Below are positions 7,856-17,925 of a DNA stretch of 64,000 nucleotides, in pieces (position 1 is the stretch's first letter; every line of letters starts with the position of its first letter). Source of the stretch: Leptospira biflexa serovar Patoc strain 'Patoc 1 (Paris)'. Its GTDB lineage: Bacteria; Spirochaetota; Leptospiria; Leptospirales; Leptospiraceae. The position numbers were made by a program, and so were the translations under genes. Under the pieces are notes generated by a model. The model was not told where the DNA came from. It saw nothing but the letters and a program-made list of their open reading frames with translations, and did no database searches. The stretch spans positions 434,001-498,000 of the forward strand of contig NC_010602.1 of NCBI RefSeq assembly GCF_000017685.1, given 5' to 3'.

Positions 7856-10410
7856 CTAGAATCATCATTTCGTTTTGTTTTTTCATCTGTTTGACCGAAT
7901 CCACCACTGCGCTTCCGATCGACTTATCCAAAAATTGGTATGTCACAAAAGGATTTGTTGTCTCAGAAAATCCTGATAGTAAAAAATGGAAAACCTTAGA
8001 ATCTTTGCCACTCGTTTCCATTCTCCCTGAATTTGATTGGGAAAAAGGGAAATTAAGAAAGGTGACAATGGCAAAGTCCTTTTTGTTGTCACCACCTGAC
8101 TTCCAAAAGGTGGATGACGATGCATTTAGCCTCCATATACCTTATATTTCTAACTATTATCAAATTTATATCAATGGAAATCTTGTTTCTGCAAACGGTA
8201 AATTAAAAGAAGATACCATCGAACAAAGTGGGTACAGACGCCATATCCTCGTTCGGATCAAAAGAAATTTTTTAAATGTTGGGCAAAATCAAATTCGAAT
8301 TCTCCTCGCGGCAGAAGAAGGGGAAGAACTAAACGTTTATAAGTTATTTAACGATTTCCCTGCCAATATCAATTTAGCGTCAGAACATTTGACTATAGAA
8401 GACGAATATGAAACCTACATGTTATTGTTTTTATACTTTTTTGTAGGAATTTACCATGGATTGTTTTATTGGAAACGAAAGCAAGAAACGTATAACTTGT
8501 ATTATGCTTTATTTTCTGTTTTTTTAGCTGTTTATATGATCTTTCGCTCACAAGGCGTGTATTCCTTTGGTCTTGATCCGTTCACTCAAACAAAAATAGA
8601 ATACTTTGTGGTATTTTTAACTCCTGTTTGGTTGTTATTGTTTGCCGAAGTATTTTTTCGTGGTAAAATCAGCATTTTATCGAAATCATATTTATCTCTG
8701 AGTGGGGTATTGGCAGTCACTCAGATCTTTGTGAATCGTGCCACTTCTGTGATCATTCTTAGGATTTGGCAAGTATCGGTTTTGGTGTTTGGGGTCATGA
8801 TTTTGTATCTTATTATATCTGCCGTTAGGGCAAAGAATAAAGATGCCAAACGACTGTTAATTGGAATATTATTTTTGCTTGGTACAGGGACTTGGGATAT
8901 TTTAGGTGCATCAGGAATGTTGCCGATTCAAAATCTAAATCTATTACGTTTTGGGTTTTTAGTTTTTGTCTTAGGTATTGCCGTTGTACTTGCCAATCGG
9001 TTTTTGCGAGTGCATAAGCAAGTCGAAGAACTCAATTTGAGTCTTGAAAAAAAAGTAGAAGAAAGAACAAATGAATTACAAAACACCTTAACAAAAGTCC
9101 AAGAACTCAAAGTGCAACAAGATGGTGATTATTTTTTAACATCACTCCTCCTAGATCCTTTAAGCCAAACCAAAGTGGAATCAACTCAAGTTTTACTCCA
9201 GTCCTTTGTGAAACAAAAAAAGGAATTTGAATTTCGCGGAAAAAAAAGAGAAATTGGTGGTGATATCATCATTAGTGATACCATCACTCTCAACGGAAAA
9301 ACCTATTTAGTTTTTGTGAATGGAGATGCAATGGGTAAGTCCATCCAAGGTGCGGGTGGAGCTCTCGTTTTAGGTGTTGTATTTTTATCATTCATCAAAC
9401 GTACCCAAATGATTTTGGAAAACCAAATCAAATCTCCTGAAAGATGGATCAAAGAATGTTTTTTTGAACTGCAAACTATCTTTGAATCTTTCGATGGATC
9501 TATGTTAGTTTCTGTTGTGCTTGGCCTTGTGGAAGAGGACACAGGAGTTTTGTATTATCTCAATGCCGAACACCCGTGGACCGTGCTCTATCGTGATGGT
9601 GTGGCATCTTTTATAGAAGAAGAATTGGAACTACGGAAGATTGGAACCAAAGGAATGGACGGGGATGTCCGAATCCGAATTTTTCCTTTGGAAAAAGGAG
9701 ATATTTTATTCATTGGTTCTGATGGTCGAGATGATTTGGTTTTGGAAGAAAGTGGAGATGGAAATCGCCTCATCAATGAAGACGAAACAAAGTTTTTAGA
9801 AGTAGTTAAAAAGTCGAATGGTGACTTAAACCTAATCGTCGAAAATTTATTAGATGTAGGAACATTTTCGGATGATTTAACATTACTTAGGTTGGAATGG
9901 CTTGGTTCCTTCAAACGAGTTTCAAAAGATACATTGACCAATTTATCGTCCGATGATTATTTATATGCAAAAATAAAATCCTTACTTGAACTTGGGAACG
10001 GTGAAGAAGCCTTTCAAACCATTGAATCTTTACTTTCCAATGAATCTTTAAATGATGATGTCCGAATCAACCTCATTCGAGAAAAATCAAGAATCTCATT
10101 ATTACTCAAAAAATTCGATGTGGCTGTAGAGTCCTTAGAATCTATTTTTCCTTTTTTTGTCACAGACAATGAAATCCTTTTACAACTTAGTTTTGCCTAT
10201 CGTAAGTCTAGAAACCTAAAAAAAGCGATTGAAATTGGAGAAAGATTACGTGCAAGAGATCCGAAACATGTCCGTAACTTAATCAATTTGGTGGAATGTT
10301 ATCGCTTGATTGGGAATATAGAAAGGGCAAAAAAGATACTCAATAGACTTGGAGCCATTGCTCCTGAAAATCTTCAATATTTGAAGTTAAAAGAGAATAT
10401 CGTCACATAA
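7852..10410 (+). CDS. 7TM sensor fused to SpoIIE-type PP2C phosphatase and TPRs
   Basis: The architecture in order is: signal peptide (residues 1-21), an extracytoplasmic beta-rich sensor like 7TMR-DISMED2 (~25-175), seven membrane helices (~180-385), a coiled coil (EELNLSLEKKVEERTNELQN), a SpoIIE/PP2C serine phosphatase domain (~420-690) and TPR-like helices (~700-850). Metal-site motifs REIGGDIIISD, NGDAMGKSIQGAGG and FIGSDGRDDL are present. Such proteins dephosphorylate STAS anti-anti-sigma factors in partner-switching pathways. The ATGA overlap with the Ppx/GppA gene ties it to that operon. The phosphatase-TPR half is clearly paralogous to the protein at 54975-57371, while the sensor halves are unrelated. 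Confidence 0.9.
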   Translation: MTRIIISFCFFICLTESTTALPIDLSKNWYVTKGFVVSENPDSKKWKTLESLPLVSILPEFDWEKGKLRKVTMAKSFLLSPPDFQKVDDDAFSLHIPYISNYYQIYINGNLVSANGKLKEDTIEQSGYRRHILVRIKRNFLNVGQNQIRILLAAEEGEELNVYKLFNDFPANINLASEHLTIEDEYETYMLLFLYFFVGIYHGLFYWKRKQETYNLYYALFSVFLAVYMIFRSQGVYSFGLDPFTQTKIEYFVVFLTPVWLLLFAEVFFRGKISILSKSYLSLSGVLAVTQIFVNRATSVIILRIWQVSVLVFGVMILYLIISAVRAKNKDAKRLLIGILFLLGTGTWDILGASGMLPIQNLNLLRFGFLVFVLGIAVVLANRFLRVHKQVEELNLSLEKKVEERTNELQNTLTKVQELKVQQDGDYFLTSLLLDPLSQTKVESTQVLLQSFVKQKKEFEFRGKKREIGGDIIISDTITLNGKTYLVFVNGDAMGKSIQGAGGALVLGVVFLSFIKRTQMILENQIKSPERWIKECFFELQTIFESFDGSMLVSVVLGLVEEDTGVLYYLNAEHPWTVLYRDGVASFIEEELELRKIGTKGMDGDVRIRIFPLEKGDILFIGSDGRDDLVLEESGDGNRLINEDETKFLEVVKKSNGDLNLIVENLLDVGTFSDDLTLLRLEWLGSFKRVSKDTLTNLSSDDYLYAKIKSLLELGNGEEAFQTIESLLSNESLNDDVRINLIREKSRISLLLKKFDVAVESLESIFPFFVTDNEILLQLSFAYRKSRNLKKAIEIGERLRARDPKHVRNLINLVECYRLIGNIERAKKILNRLGAIAPENLQYLKLKENIVT

Positions 10411-10543
10411 TTTTCCCATATTCAGATTGTGGTATTGTAAGTTTCGGCGAATAAAATAGATTGAGAAACGATACTTTCGGTTGAAGGGAGAGTTCGCCGA
10501 ACTCCGGGATTCAAGTCTATCGCTTGAAAGAATAGGAAATAGA

Positions 10544-11755
10544 ATGGAATTTAAATTCACTCGCTATCATGTATTTGTCGTTGGTTTACTTGCTTTTTTG
10601 CAATTTACCGTTGTTTTGGATTTTCTGATCTTATCACCGTTAGGTGTACTTGTCATGAGTGAGCTACAAATCACTACCGAAAAATTTGGATATGTGGTTT
10701 CCGCTTATGCCTTTAGCGCCGGGATTTCTGGACTACTTGCTGCAGGGTTTGCGGATCGTTTTGATCGTAAAAAACTCCTCTTGTTTTTTTATATCGGATT
10801 TGTTCTCGCAACTTTCCTTTGTGGGATTGCAGTTCATTATGAATTTTTACTATTTGTCAGAATTTTGACTGGTATGTTTGCAGGAGTATTGTCCTCTATT
10901 TCATTTGCCATTGTTGCTGATTTATTTCCTTTGCAAGTTCGGGGCAGAGTGATGGGTTTTATCATGACTGCTTTTGCGGCAAGCCAAGTATTTGGTTTAC
11001 CCATTGGAATATATATTTCGAATCTTTGGGGTTGGCAATCTCCATTTCTTATGATCGCAAGCGTGAGTGGGGTTGTTGGGGTTTTTATTTTTCTCTTTCT
11101 AAAACCTGTGACCTCACACTTGGATCAAAAAACTGACACCCATGCCTTCCATCATTTGGTAACGACACTCACCATGCCTAAATACATACCGGCCTTCATT
11201 GCAACAACTCTAATGGCAACAGGTGGGTTTATGCTCATGCCATTTGGTTCCGCATTTTCTGTTCATAACTTGGGGATGAAATTGGAAGATTTACCCTTTA
11301 TTTATATGGTCACAGGGATTGTTTCTATGTTAGGTGGTCCAATGATGGGACGATTGAGTGATTCGATAGGGAAATACAATATGTTTGTTATCGCATCGTC
11401 CATTGCAGCACTCATCATCCTTTATTTTACCAGGCTAACCGTGACACCTCTTCCGATTGTCATTGTTCTCAATTCACTTTTATTTGTGTTCATAGCAGCT
11501 CGTATGATTTCAGCCAATGCGATTAATTCTGCAGTGCCAGAACTGCATGACCGTGGTGCCTTTATGGCCATCAGCTCTTCTATCCAACAAATCTCAGGTG
11601 GGATTGCGGCTTCCGTTGCCGGGCTCATTGTGATCCAAACTCCCAGCGGTTATTTAGAGCATTACGAAGTGTTAGGGTATGTGGTGGCCACTGCAATTGT
11701 ATGTACAGTGATCCTGATGTATCAAGTGAATCAGATGGTAATGGGAAAAAAATAA
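10544..11755 (+). CDS. MFS (DHA1-like) transporter
   Basis: This 403-residue major facilitator protein has about 12 hydrophobic helices. The loop 2-3 signature is visible as GFADRFDRKKLLL (residues ~67-79), and the equivalent in the second half is GRLSDSIGKYNMF. The N-terminus has the drug/solute:proton antiporter-like run FLQFTVVLDFLILSPLG. ATG 10544 is chosen because AGGAAA lies just upstream and the 21 extra residues of the longer frame are polar and not MFS-like. The gene stands alone, and a strong hairpin follows at 11821-11866. The substrate is unknown. Confidence 0.85.
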   Translation: MEFKFTRYHVFVVGLLAFLQFTVVLDFLILSPLGVLVMSELQITTEKFGYVVSAYAFSAGISGLLAAGFADRFDRKKLLLFFYIGFVLATFLCGIAVHYEFLLFVRILTGMFAGVLSSISFAIVADLFPLQVRGRVMGFIMTAFAASQVFGLPIGIYISNLWGWQSPFLMIASVSGVVGVFIFLFLKPVTSHLDQKTDTHAFHHLVTTLTMPKYIPAFIATTLMATGGFMLMPFGSAFSVHNLGMKLEDLPFIYMVTGIVSMLGGPMMGRLSDSIGKYNMFVIASSIAALIILYFTRLTVTPLPIVIVLNSLLFVFIAARMISANAINSAVPELHDRGAFMAISSSIQQISGGIAASVAGLIVIQTPSGYLEHYEVLGYVVATAIVCTVILMYQVNQMVMGKK

Positions 11756-11820
11756 GGTAATGGTGAAACCTATTGTTTATCTAAATATAGGTGAAACATT
11801 TTTTTCTAAAGGATTCCAAA

Positions 11821-11866
11821 TTGTTGGATAGAGAGTTTTTGTATAAAAAATACCTCTATCCAACAA
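11821..11866. terminator. bidirectional terminator between the MFS gene and pepA
   Basis: A perfect 13-bp stem pairs TTGTTGGATAGAG (11821-11833) with CTCTATCCAACAA (11854-11866) around an A/T-rich loop. It sits between two convergent genes and can serve both. There is no long T-run directly after the stem, so termination may be imperfect. Confidence 0.65.
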
Positions 11867-11889
11867 CTAACAGGGAATCTTCGGAATCT

Positions 11890-13374
11890 TTATTTCCCTG
11901 CTAGTTCCTTTGCAAGATCCACTAACAGCCGTACACCGTATCCTGTTGGGCCATGGAATTGGGTTCCGGATTTTTTCTTTCTCCATGCGGCCCCTGCGAT
12001 ATCGATATGGGCCCAGTTGATGGAGTCATCCACAAACTTAGAAAGAAAAATTCCTGCAGAAATGGTTCCTGCACCTTTTCCACCACCAGTGATATTTTTT
12101 AAATCCGCAATGTCTGACTTCAGGTCTTCACCATATTCGTCCCAAAGGGGGAGTTCCCAAACTCGGTCATCGGATGCTTCGGATGCTTTGAATAGGGCTT
12201 CTCGAAGAGGATCTGAGTTGGTGAGGATGGCGGCGGCCTCATGCCCAAGGGCAATGATCACAGCGCCAGTGAGTGTCGCTAGGTCCACCATATAGTCTGG
12301 TTTGTAATTTTTGGAAACATAGGACAATACATCACCTAACACAAGCCTTCCTTCGGCATCCGTGTTTTGGACTTCTACGGTGGTTCCGTTATAAGCTGTG
12401 TAAACGTCACCTGGTTTGATTGCTTTTCCATCTGGCATGTTTTCTGCCACCCCAATGGCTGCAATGATATGGATGGGGATTTCAAGGGCTGCAATGGCAC
12501 CAATCGCGTGTATGGTGGCAGCTGCCCCACACATATCATACTTCATTTCGTGCATCTCACCTGGTGGTTTTAAGGAAATCCCACCTGTATCAAAGGTAAG
12601 ACCTTTTCCCACAATCGCAAATTTCTTTTTTGCCTTTGTCGGTTTGTATTCCAAAATCACCATCTTGCCTTCCAGTTCGGAACCGCGAGAGACGGCAAGG
12701 ATTCCACCAAGGCCCTCTTTTTTCAGTTGGGCTTCCTCCCATACCTTTACAGAGAGTTTGTATTCTTTGGCAATTTCTTTGGCCCTGGATACAAAGTCGT
12801 TTGGTGTGAAATAATTAGCAGGTAAGTGGGCAATGTGACGAGCACCATTGACGTGTTTTGCGACCACTTTACTTTTAGAAAGTCCTGCTTCTGCAAGTGT
12901 AGTGACAGATTTGTCTTCGAACTTGAGATAAACAGATCCCACTTTCTTTTTTTCTTTGTCTTTTTTTTTGGTTTGTAAAACGGAAACCGGATAACTTCCA
13001 ATGAACAATGTATTGGCGATTTGGTAGGCGATTCGGTCTGCAGAAAACTTTTTGGAAAGTGCTTTTGGGATATGGATTTCTAAACCCATTCCATCATAGT
13101 TGAGAATTTTTTCCCCATACTTAAAAAAATGAGAAATCAATTTCCGAAAGTTTAATTTTTCTTTTTCACCTAAACCAAGATAGATGGTGTGTTCTGCTTC
13201 ATCCCGAAATTCTTTTCCCAGTTCACCTGAGAACACTTTGGTTTCAATTTGGATGGGGAATTTTTTTCCCAGTTCTTCTTTCACTTCTTCTTGGAAAATT
13301 GGAATGAGTTTATAAAAGGAACCAGATTTTGCCTGACCGATTTGGATTTGGAGTGGAGAGATTTCGATTTTCAT
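11890..13374 (-). CDS. pepA: leucyl aminopeptidase PepA (M17)
   Basis: This cytosolic dizinc/manganese aminopeptidase removes N-terminal residues from peptides. The 494 residues carry the M17 signature [16 protein letters not shown] (~338), the metal-binding stretch [20 protein letters not shown] (~253), KYDMCGAAA and [10 protein letters not shown]. The N-terminal domain is the usual divergent, Lys-rich macro-like fold. Its ATG overlaps the TGA of bcp (13371-13374), so bcp and pepA are co-transcribed in that order. Confidence 0.96.
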   Translation of the reverse strand: MKIEISPLQIQIGQAKSGSFYKLIPIFQEEVKEELGKKFPIQIETKVFSGELGKEFRDEAEHTIYLGLGEKEKLNFRKLISHFFKYGEKILNYDGMGLEIHIPKALSKKFSADRIAYQIANTLFIGSYPVSVLQTKKKDKEKKKVGSVYLKFEDKSVTTLAEAGLSKSKVVAKHVNGARHIAHLPANYFTPNDFVSRAKEIAKEYKLSVKVWEEAQLKKEGLGGILAVSRGSELEGKMVILEYKPTKAKKKFAIVGKGLTFDTGGISLKPPGEMHEMKYDMCGAAATIHAIGAIAALEIPIHIIAAIGVAENMPDGKAIKPGDVYTAYNGTTVEVQNTDAEGRLVLGDVLSYVSKNYKPDYMVDLATLTGAVIIALGHEAAAILTNSDPLREALFKASEASDDRVWELPLWDEYGEDLKSDIADLKNITGGGKGAGTISAGIFLSKFVDDSINWAHIDIAGAAWRKKKSGTQFHGPTGYGVRLLVDLAKELAGK

Positions 13375-13844
13375 TTCCCTTGGATTTCCTGAATGTCTTT
13401 GATGATTTCTTCAACGTGTCCTTTTACCTTCACGCTGTCATAGATTTTTTTAATTTTGAGAGAACTATCGAGTAGGAAGGTGGAGCGAACAATTCCCATG
13501 CCTTTGCGACCCATAAACACTTTCTCTCGCCACACTCCATACGCTTCACAAATCTCACCCGATTCATCCGAGATCAGGTCAAAATTGAGCTCTTGTTTTT
13601 CGATGAACTTGGTATGAGACTTGGGATTGTCTTTGGAAATCCCCACCACATTGTATCCAAATTTTTTCAGACGAGAAAAGTTGTCTCGAAAGTCACAGGC
13701 TTCTGTCGTACAACCGGGTGTCATGTCTCTTGGGTAAAAATAAACAACGATTCCATTTTTGCCTGTTAGATCCGCAAGTTTTACCGATTCGCCGTTTTGG
13801 TTGACACTTTTAAAATTGGGGGCTTTTTTTCCTACTTCCAACAT
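13371..13844 (-). CDS. bcp: thiol peroxidase of the Bcp/PrxQ family
   Basis: This thioredoxin-fold peroxiredoxin reduces hydrogen peroxide and organic peroxides using thioredoxin. The active-site run [18 protein letters not shown] holds the peroxidatic Cys and, five residues on, the resolving Cys, the arrangement of the PrxQ/BCP class. The start at 13844 ([11 protein letters not shown], 157 aa) is chosen over 13880 because GGAGAG lies six bases upstream and the usual Bcp N-terminus follows directly. It is coupled to pepA by an ATGA overlap and divergent from the gene at 13923. Confidence 0.93.
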   Translation of the reverse strand: MLEVGKKAPNFKSVNQNGESVKLADLTGKNGIVVYFYPRDMTPGCTTEACDFRDNFSRLKKFGYNVVGISKDNPKSHTKFIEKQELNFDLISDESGEICEAYGVWREKVFMGRKGMGIVRSTFLLDSSLKIKKIYDSVKVKGHVEEIIKDIQEIQGK

Positions 13845-13922
13845 AGATTTCTCTCCTTTTAAATTCATTCTTTTAGACAATTTTCAGTTGTCAATTTCGG
13901 AAAATGGTTCGATACTCCTAGT

Positions 13923-14330
13923 ATGGACTCCAAAGAAAGGGTACAACTCATCCGCGAAGGAAATACTGCGTTTAATGCAGGTGACATTCGGAAAGCACGC
14001 GAACTCTTTCTTAAAACCGACTACAAAGATGGACTGATTCGATTGGGTGACCATTTTATGTATGATCGGAAACTTCCCATGCTTGCCTTTGGATACTATA
14101 AAAAGGCAGGAAGGCAAGACAAAGTCGACGAAATTTACCAACGAATGGTGTATGCGCTATCTGTTTGGTTAGGGCGTGATAAATGGAAGATGCCAAATTC
14201 CGCCAACCAATCCAATGAAGGGTTAACCAATGGTGAGCAATCATCACAATCAACGCTCAATCCTGATGATTTCAAAGTACACCCCATCCTAAAAGCAAAA
14301 GCTCTCGAAATCCTTTCCTGCAAACAGTAA
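13923..14330 (+). CDS. conserved-looking hypothetical protein with TPR-like start (135 aa)
   Basis: This soluble protein has no signal peptide. The first ~75 residues resemble one or two TPR-like helix pairs (REGNTAFNAGDIRKARELFL, then MLAFGYYKKAGRQDKVDEIY). The rest is a Gln/Ser/Asn-rich linker and a short helix (HPILKAKALEILSCKQ). It is followed after 28 bases by the antiporter gene on the same strand and may be co-transcribed with it. The family is not recognised. Confidence 0.65.
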   Translation: MDSKERVQLIREGNTAFNAGDIRKARELFLKTDYKDGLIRLGDHFMYDRKLPMLAFGYYKKAGRQDKVDEIYQRMVYALSVWLGRDKWKMPNSANQSNEGLTNGEQSSQSTLNPDDFKVHPILKAKALEILSCKQ

Positions 14331-14358
14331 GTGGTTTGGATTCGTCTAAGGTGTAAAC

Positions 14359-15831
14359 ATGATCGATAGTTTTACTTTACAAGCACTCGTAATTTCCACA
14401 CTCATCATCTTTTCCATTCTTTCGAGTAAACTTTTTTTCCGTTTTGGATTTCCGATTCTACTCATTTTTTTAACCTTTGGAATGTTAGCTGGTTCGGATG
14501 GACCTGGTGGCATTGACTTTAGTGATTATGGTTTAGCACAATCCATTGGAATCTTTGCTTTGATTTATATTCTGTTTTTAGGTGGCCTTGAAAGTGAATG
14601 GGATAGTTTAAAAAACTTTTTAGCTGTTGGGATCCGGCTTTCCATCATCGGCACCATCCTTACGGCTCTTATCTTGGGTGTCCTCATCCATTTATTATTC
14701 CCGGTCCTTGGGTTTTTGGAATCCTTTTTACTTGGTTCCATCGTCAGTGCCACTGATGCCGCTTCTGTGTTTAATATTTTTAAAACAGATTCTTCAGACC
14801 TTCCTATGCACTTAAAAAAGATCATCGAATTTGAATCGGGATCGAATGATGCAGTGGGAGTTTTACTCACAACCATTTTTATGAACTTAATCACGGCTGA
14901 TGTGAGTTTTAGTGGTTTCCAATTCTTACGTTTTTTTGTGATGCAGGTTCTTGTGGGGATGATGATGGGATACAGCATGGGAATTCTCATCTTGTATTTA
15001 ATGAACTCCGTCAAACTTGGATATGATGGTCTTTATTTGGTATTTATCATCGCATCCGTTCCTTTTATTTATGCGGTTGCAACTGTTTTCCAAGGGAATG
15101 GATTTTTAGCAGTGTATGTGGCAGGGATCATTGTGGGTCGAAACAAATTCATTCATAAAAAATCCATCTTTCGGTTTTTAAATGGATATGTTTGGATTTT
15201 ACAAATTGGAATGTTCCTTTGTTTTGGACTTCTTGTCTATCCAACAAGGATGGCTGATATTTGGGTACCAGGACTCCTCATTGGTGTTTTACTGATTCTC
15301 TTGGCAAGGCCCCTTGCGGTTTTCATTTCCCTCTTCCGTGTGAATTTACCTGTAAAAGAAAAATTATTTATCTCTTGGGTGGGCCTACGCGGGGCATCCC
15401 CCATCATCCTTGCTACTTTTCCGATTGCCCAAGGTCTTGTTTGGGGAGATTTACTCTTTCATATCGTATTCTTTGTGGTATTAGTTTCCCTTCTCGTCCA
15501 AGGTTCCCTCATCCCTCGAGTGGCCCAGTGGTTGGGAATCTTAAAAAATGACCCCGATCGGAAAATATACAGACCAACTGACTTTGATAACATTGAGTTT
15601 CCAGGAATGACCTTACAAGAGTTAATTGTTCCATACAACTCCAGTGTCGTCGACAAAGCTTTGTTCGAAATTAAACTTCCGGAACAATCGCATATCCTTC
15701 TCATTGCTCGAGGGGAACAATTCCTCATCCCATCGGGTAACACACAGGTGAAAGGTGGGGATGTGGTATGGGTGCTCGCAAAAGATGATGTGATGCCCAT
15801 CATTGGCAGAACCTTTATGGCAATTGCTTAA
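14359..15831 (+). CDS. CPA1-type K+/H+ (or Na+/H+) antiporter with C-terminal TrkA-C domain
   Basis: This 490-residue inner-membrane antiporter has 12-13 hydrophobic helices over residues ~5-395, then a soluble TrkA-C/RCK-C-like domain (~400-490; ALFEIKLPEQSHILLIARG, VKGGDVVWVLAK). CPA hallmarks are visible: GSIVSATDAASVFNI in the unwound-helix region (the T-D-A motif) and the charged run IEFESGSNDAVGVLL. The layout matches NhaP2/CvrA-type potassium/proton antiporters, which counter cytoplasmic alkalinisation or potassium excess. Ion choice is inferred from domain layout only. Confidence 0.88.
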   Translation: MIDSFTLQALVISTLIIFSILSSKLFFRFGFPILLIFLTFGMLAGSDGPGGIDFSDYGLAQSIGIFALIYILFLGGLESEWDSLKNFLAVGIRLSIIGTILTALILGVLIHLLFPVLGFLESFLLGSIVSATDAASVFNIFKTDSSDLPMHLKKIIEFESGSNDAVGVLLTTIFMNLITADVSFSGFQFLRFFVMQVLVGMMMGYSMGILILYLMNSVKLGYDGLYLVFIIASVPFIYAVATVFQGNGFLAVYVAGIIVGRNKFIHKKSIFRFLNGYVWILQIGMFLCFGLLVYPTRMADIWVPGLLIGVLLILLARPLAVFISLFRVNLPVKEKLFISWVGLRGASPIILATFPIAQGLVWGDLLFHIVFFVVLVSLLVQGSLIPRVAQWLGILKNDPDRKIYRPTDFDNIEFPGMTLQELIVPYNSSVVDKALFEIKLPEQSHILLIARGEQFLIPSGNTQVKGGDVVWVLAKDDVMPIIGRTFMAIA

Positions 15832-15858
15832 AAATTAATCCACAAGTTTCATTGGTTT

Positions 15859-17235
15859 TTATGATTTCTTTTTTGTTGAAACCATCTTTTTGTCCAATCG
15901 GAATAGATAATACACTGGTAAGGCGATGAGTGTGATCATAAGGCCCCAAGAAGCCGTGATTGGTTTTTCTACAAATAAAATCACCATCACAGCAATGTTG
16001 GCAAAGATATATAAAAAGATTGGCAGAGGATAAAATGGAATTTTGTAATCCGATTTCATTCCCATCTTTTCAAATCGAAACGGAGTTGCTGCGGTGAGAC
16101 AAGACAAAATGAGTATGGAACAAGTGATCATATAAAGCAAAGATTCGATTTCTTTCACAAACAAAAAGAGAATCGCAACAAATGCCTGAAAAAAAATCGA
16201 AACATAAGGGCTATGCCATTTGGGATGGACTTTGGAAAAACTTGGTAAAAACACACCATCTCTTGCCATCGCAAAGTAAACCCGACTCCCACCAATGAGG
16301 ATGGCGGACATGGATCCCAAAATCACCCATGCAATGAAACTTGTAGTTAAAATGGAATAATCCGAACCGAATAACTTTTGAAAGGCGATGGCACCAATCC
16401 CATCTTGCCCTGCCAATTCTCCAATGGGAGCTGAGATCACAAAAAGTAAATTGATGGCAAAATAAAGCCCTGCGACAAGAAAACAAGCAGTGATGGCTGA
16501 TCGAACAATGGTTTTTTCTGGTTGTTTCACTTCTTCTGCAATGTAGGTGATCATATTCCAACCAAGATAGGAGAAGGAAACTGGGACGATGCCAATGAGA
16601 ACTTTAGAATAAAAAGATAATTCGAAAAGATTGGGAAATGGAGATTCGAATAAATAACCCCAGTGGGTGGAACCAATCGAAAATCCAAGTGCTAAAAAGA
16701 GAAGTAGTCCCGTGATTTTTAAAACAGCAAAAACGTTTTGCACTCGTACTGCTGATTTGATCCCAAAATAATTCAATCCACTAAAAAATAGAATGGGGAT
16801 CATTCCGATGAAGGTAAGGGAACTCACTTGTAAGTCGAGACCAAGGAATGTATACGTGGGTGATTCAAAGTAGGGAAGGCCTGGGAATAAAATTTGTACA
16901 TACTTTCCAAAGGCGAGTGCTAAGACCGATACACAGGCTGAAAAATTGGTGAGTAGAGAGGACCACCCACTCATGAACGCGATGGCTGGCGAGTAGGCAA
17001 CTTTGAGATACACATAATCGCCTCCCGCAAAGGGAAGGAGACGAGCCGCATATGCATATGTGATGGATCCAGAGAGGGCAAGTAGACCGCCGATGATCCA
17101 ACAAAAGAGGACAATCCAGAGGTTGCCAGTTTCTTTGATTAAGTATCCAGAAGTGAAAAAAATCCCCGACCCCACCATGGAGGAAAAGAGAACGGAAATG
17201 GAATCAAAAGTATTAAGGCTACGTTTTAATTCCAA
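15859..17235 (-). CDS. APC-family amino acid permease
   Basis: This is a 458-residue membrane protein with about 12 helices and the APC-fold signature near the N-terminus: ISVLFSSMVGSGIFFTSGYL (GSGIF motif in helix 1), then FAGGDYVYLKVAYSPAIAFM. It imports or exchanges amino acids, and the substrate is unknown. The start ATG (17233-17235) abuts the stop of the upstream coiled-coil gene (17236), so the two are translated from one message. Confidence 0.88.
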   Translation of the reverse strand: MELKRSLNTFDSISVLFSSMVGSGIFFTSGYLIKETGNLWIVLFCWIIGGLLALSGSITYAYAARLLPFAGGDYVYLKVAYSPAIAFMSGWSSLLTNFSACVSVLALAFGKYVQILFPGLPYFESPTYTFLGLDLQVSSLTFIGMIPILFFSGLNYFGIKSAVRVQNVFAVLKITGLLLFLALGFSIGSTHWGYLFESPFPNLFELSFYSKVLIGIVPVSFSYLGWNMITYIAEEVKQPEKTIVRSAITACFLVAGLYFAINLLFVISAPIGELAGQDGIGAIAFQKLFGSDYSILTTSFIAWVILGSMSAILIGGSRVYFAMARDGVFLPSFSKVHPKWHSPYVSIFFQAFVAILFLFVKEIESLLYMITCSILILSCLTAATPFRFEKMGMKSDYKIPFYPLPIFLYIFANIAVMVILFVEKPITASWGLMITLIALPVYYLFRLDKKMVSTKKKS

Positions 17236-17751
17236 TTAACTGCCGAGGAGACGTTTGACCATGGTTTCCGAAATTGGTTTCATGGAAGCCGTAGAGACCG
17301 ATCCAATTTTACCTTTGAATTCTTCTGGGCTTAGCATCATACCGAGTGAAAATATATTTTCACCTTCCACTTCTTTTTTCTTAAGTTCTGCAAGAAGACT
17401 GGAAATGGTACCTTTGCTTGCTTCCAAAATTTCTGGTTTGGAAATTTTGTTTTCACCTAACTCTGGAAAGAGTGGTTCCCCCTCAAATAAAAGTTCTTTG
17501 AGTTTGTTTTCATCTTGGGTTGTGTCTTCGAGAAGTCCCATGCGGGATTGTTCTTTCGAAAGTTGTTTTTGTAATTCTGTGAGCCGAGATTGAATATTGT
17601 GGTACTGAACAGGGAGGCTTACCACAAAGTCAGATTTTTCATCTGCCTTTTGGATTGGCGTTCCTGTTTTTCCAGAGACATCTTTGGGATCCTTTTTGTC
17701 CTGGATTAATTTTTCGGCTGAGTTGAGGAGACGATTGAGACGAACATCCAT
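17236..17751 (-). CDS. uncharacterised soluble coiled-coil protein (171 aa)
   Basis: The protein is highly charged, with no signal peptide or membrane helix. A coiled-coil segment is apparent at residues ~50-85 (IQSRLTELQKQLSKEQSRM), and a second helical part covers ~105-135 (LLAELKKKEVEGENI). It ends MVKRLLGS. It directly precedes the APC permease with no intergenic bases and is divergent from sppA. No family is recognised, and nothing in the sequence suggests an enzymatic role. Confidence 0.65.
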   Translation of the reverse strand: MDVRLNRLLNSAEKLIQDKKDPKDVSGKTGTPIQKADEKSDFVVSLPVQYHNIQSRLTELQKQLSKEQSRMGLLEDTTQDENKLKELLFEGEPLFPELGENKISKPEILEASKGTISSLLAELKKKEVEGENIFSLGMMLSPEEFKGKIGSVSTASMKPISETMVKRLLGS

Positions 17752-17925
17752 GTCCTACCTTCCTTGGTAATGGCCTTATGTCTCGGCGGTGCCTGGACAT
17801 AAATCCTGTGACTACCTGTCTAATTTTCGGCTAACCCGTACAATGAAAATAAACTTTTTCTAAAAAAAAGTAAAGAATTATTAAAGTTGACTCGGGTTTT
17901 TGCAAGGTTTTGCTTGTGGGAGTTT

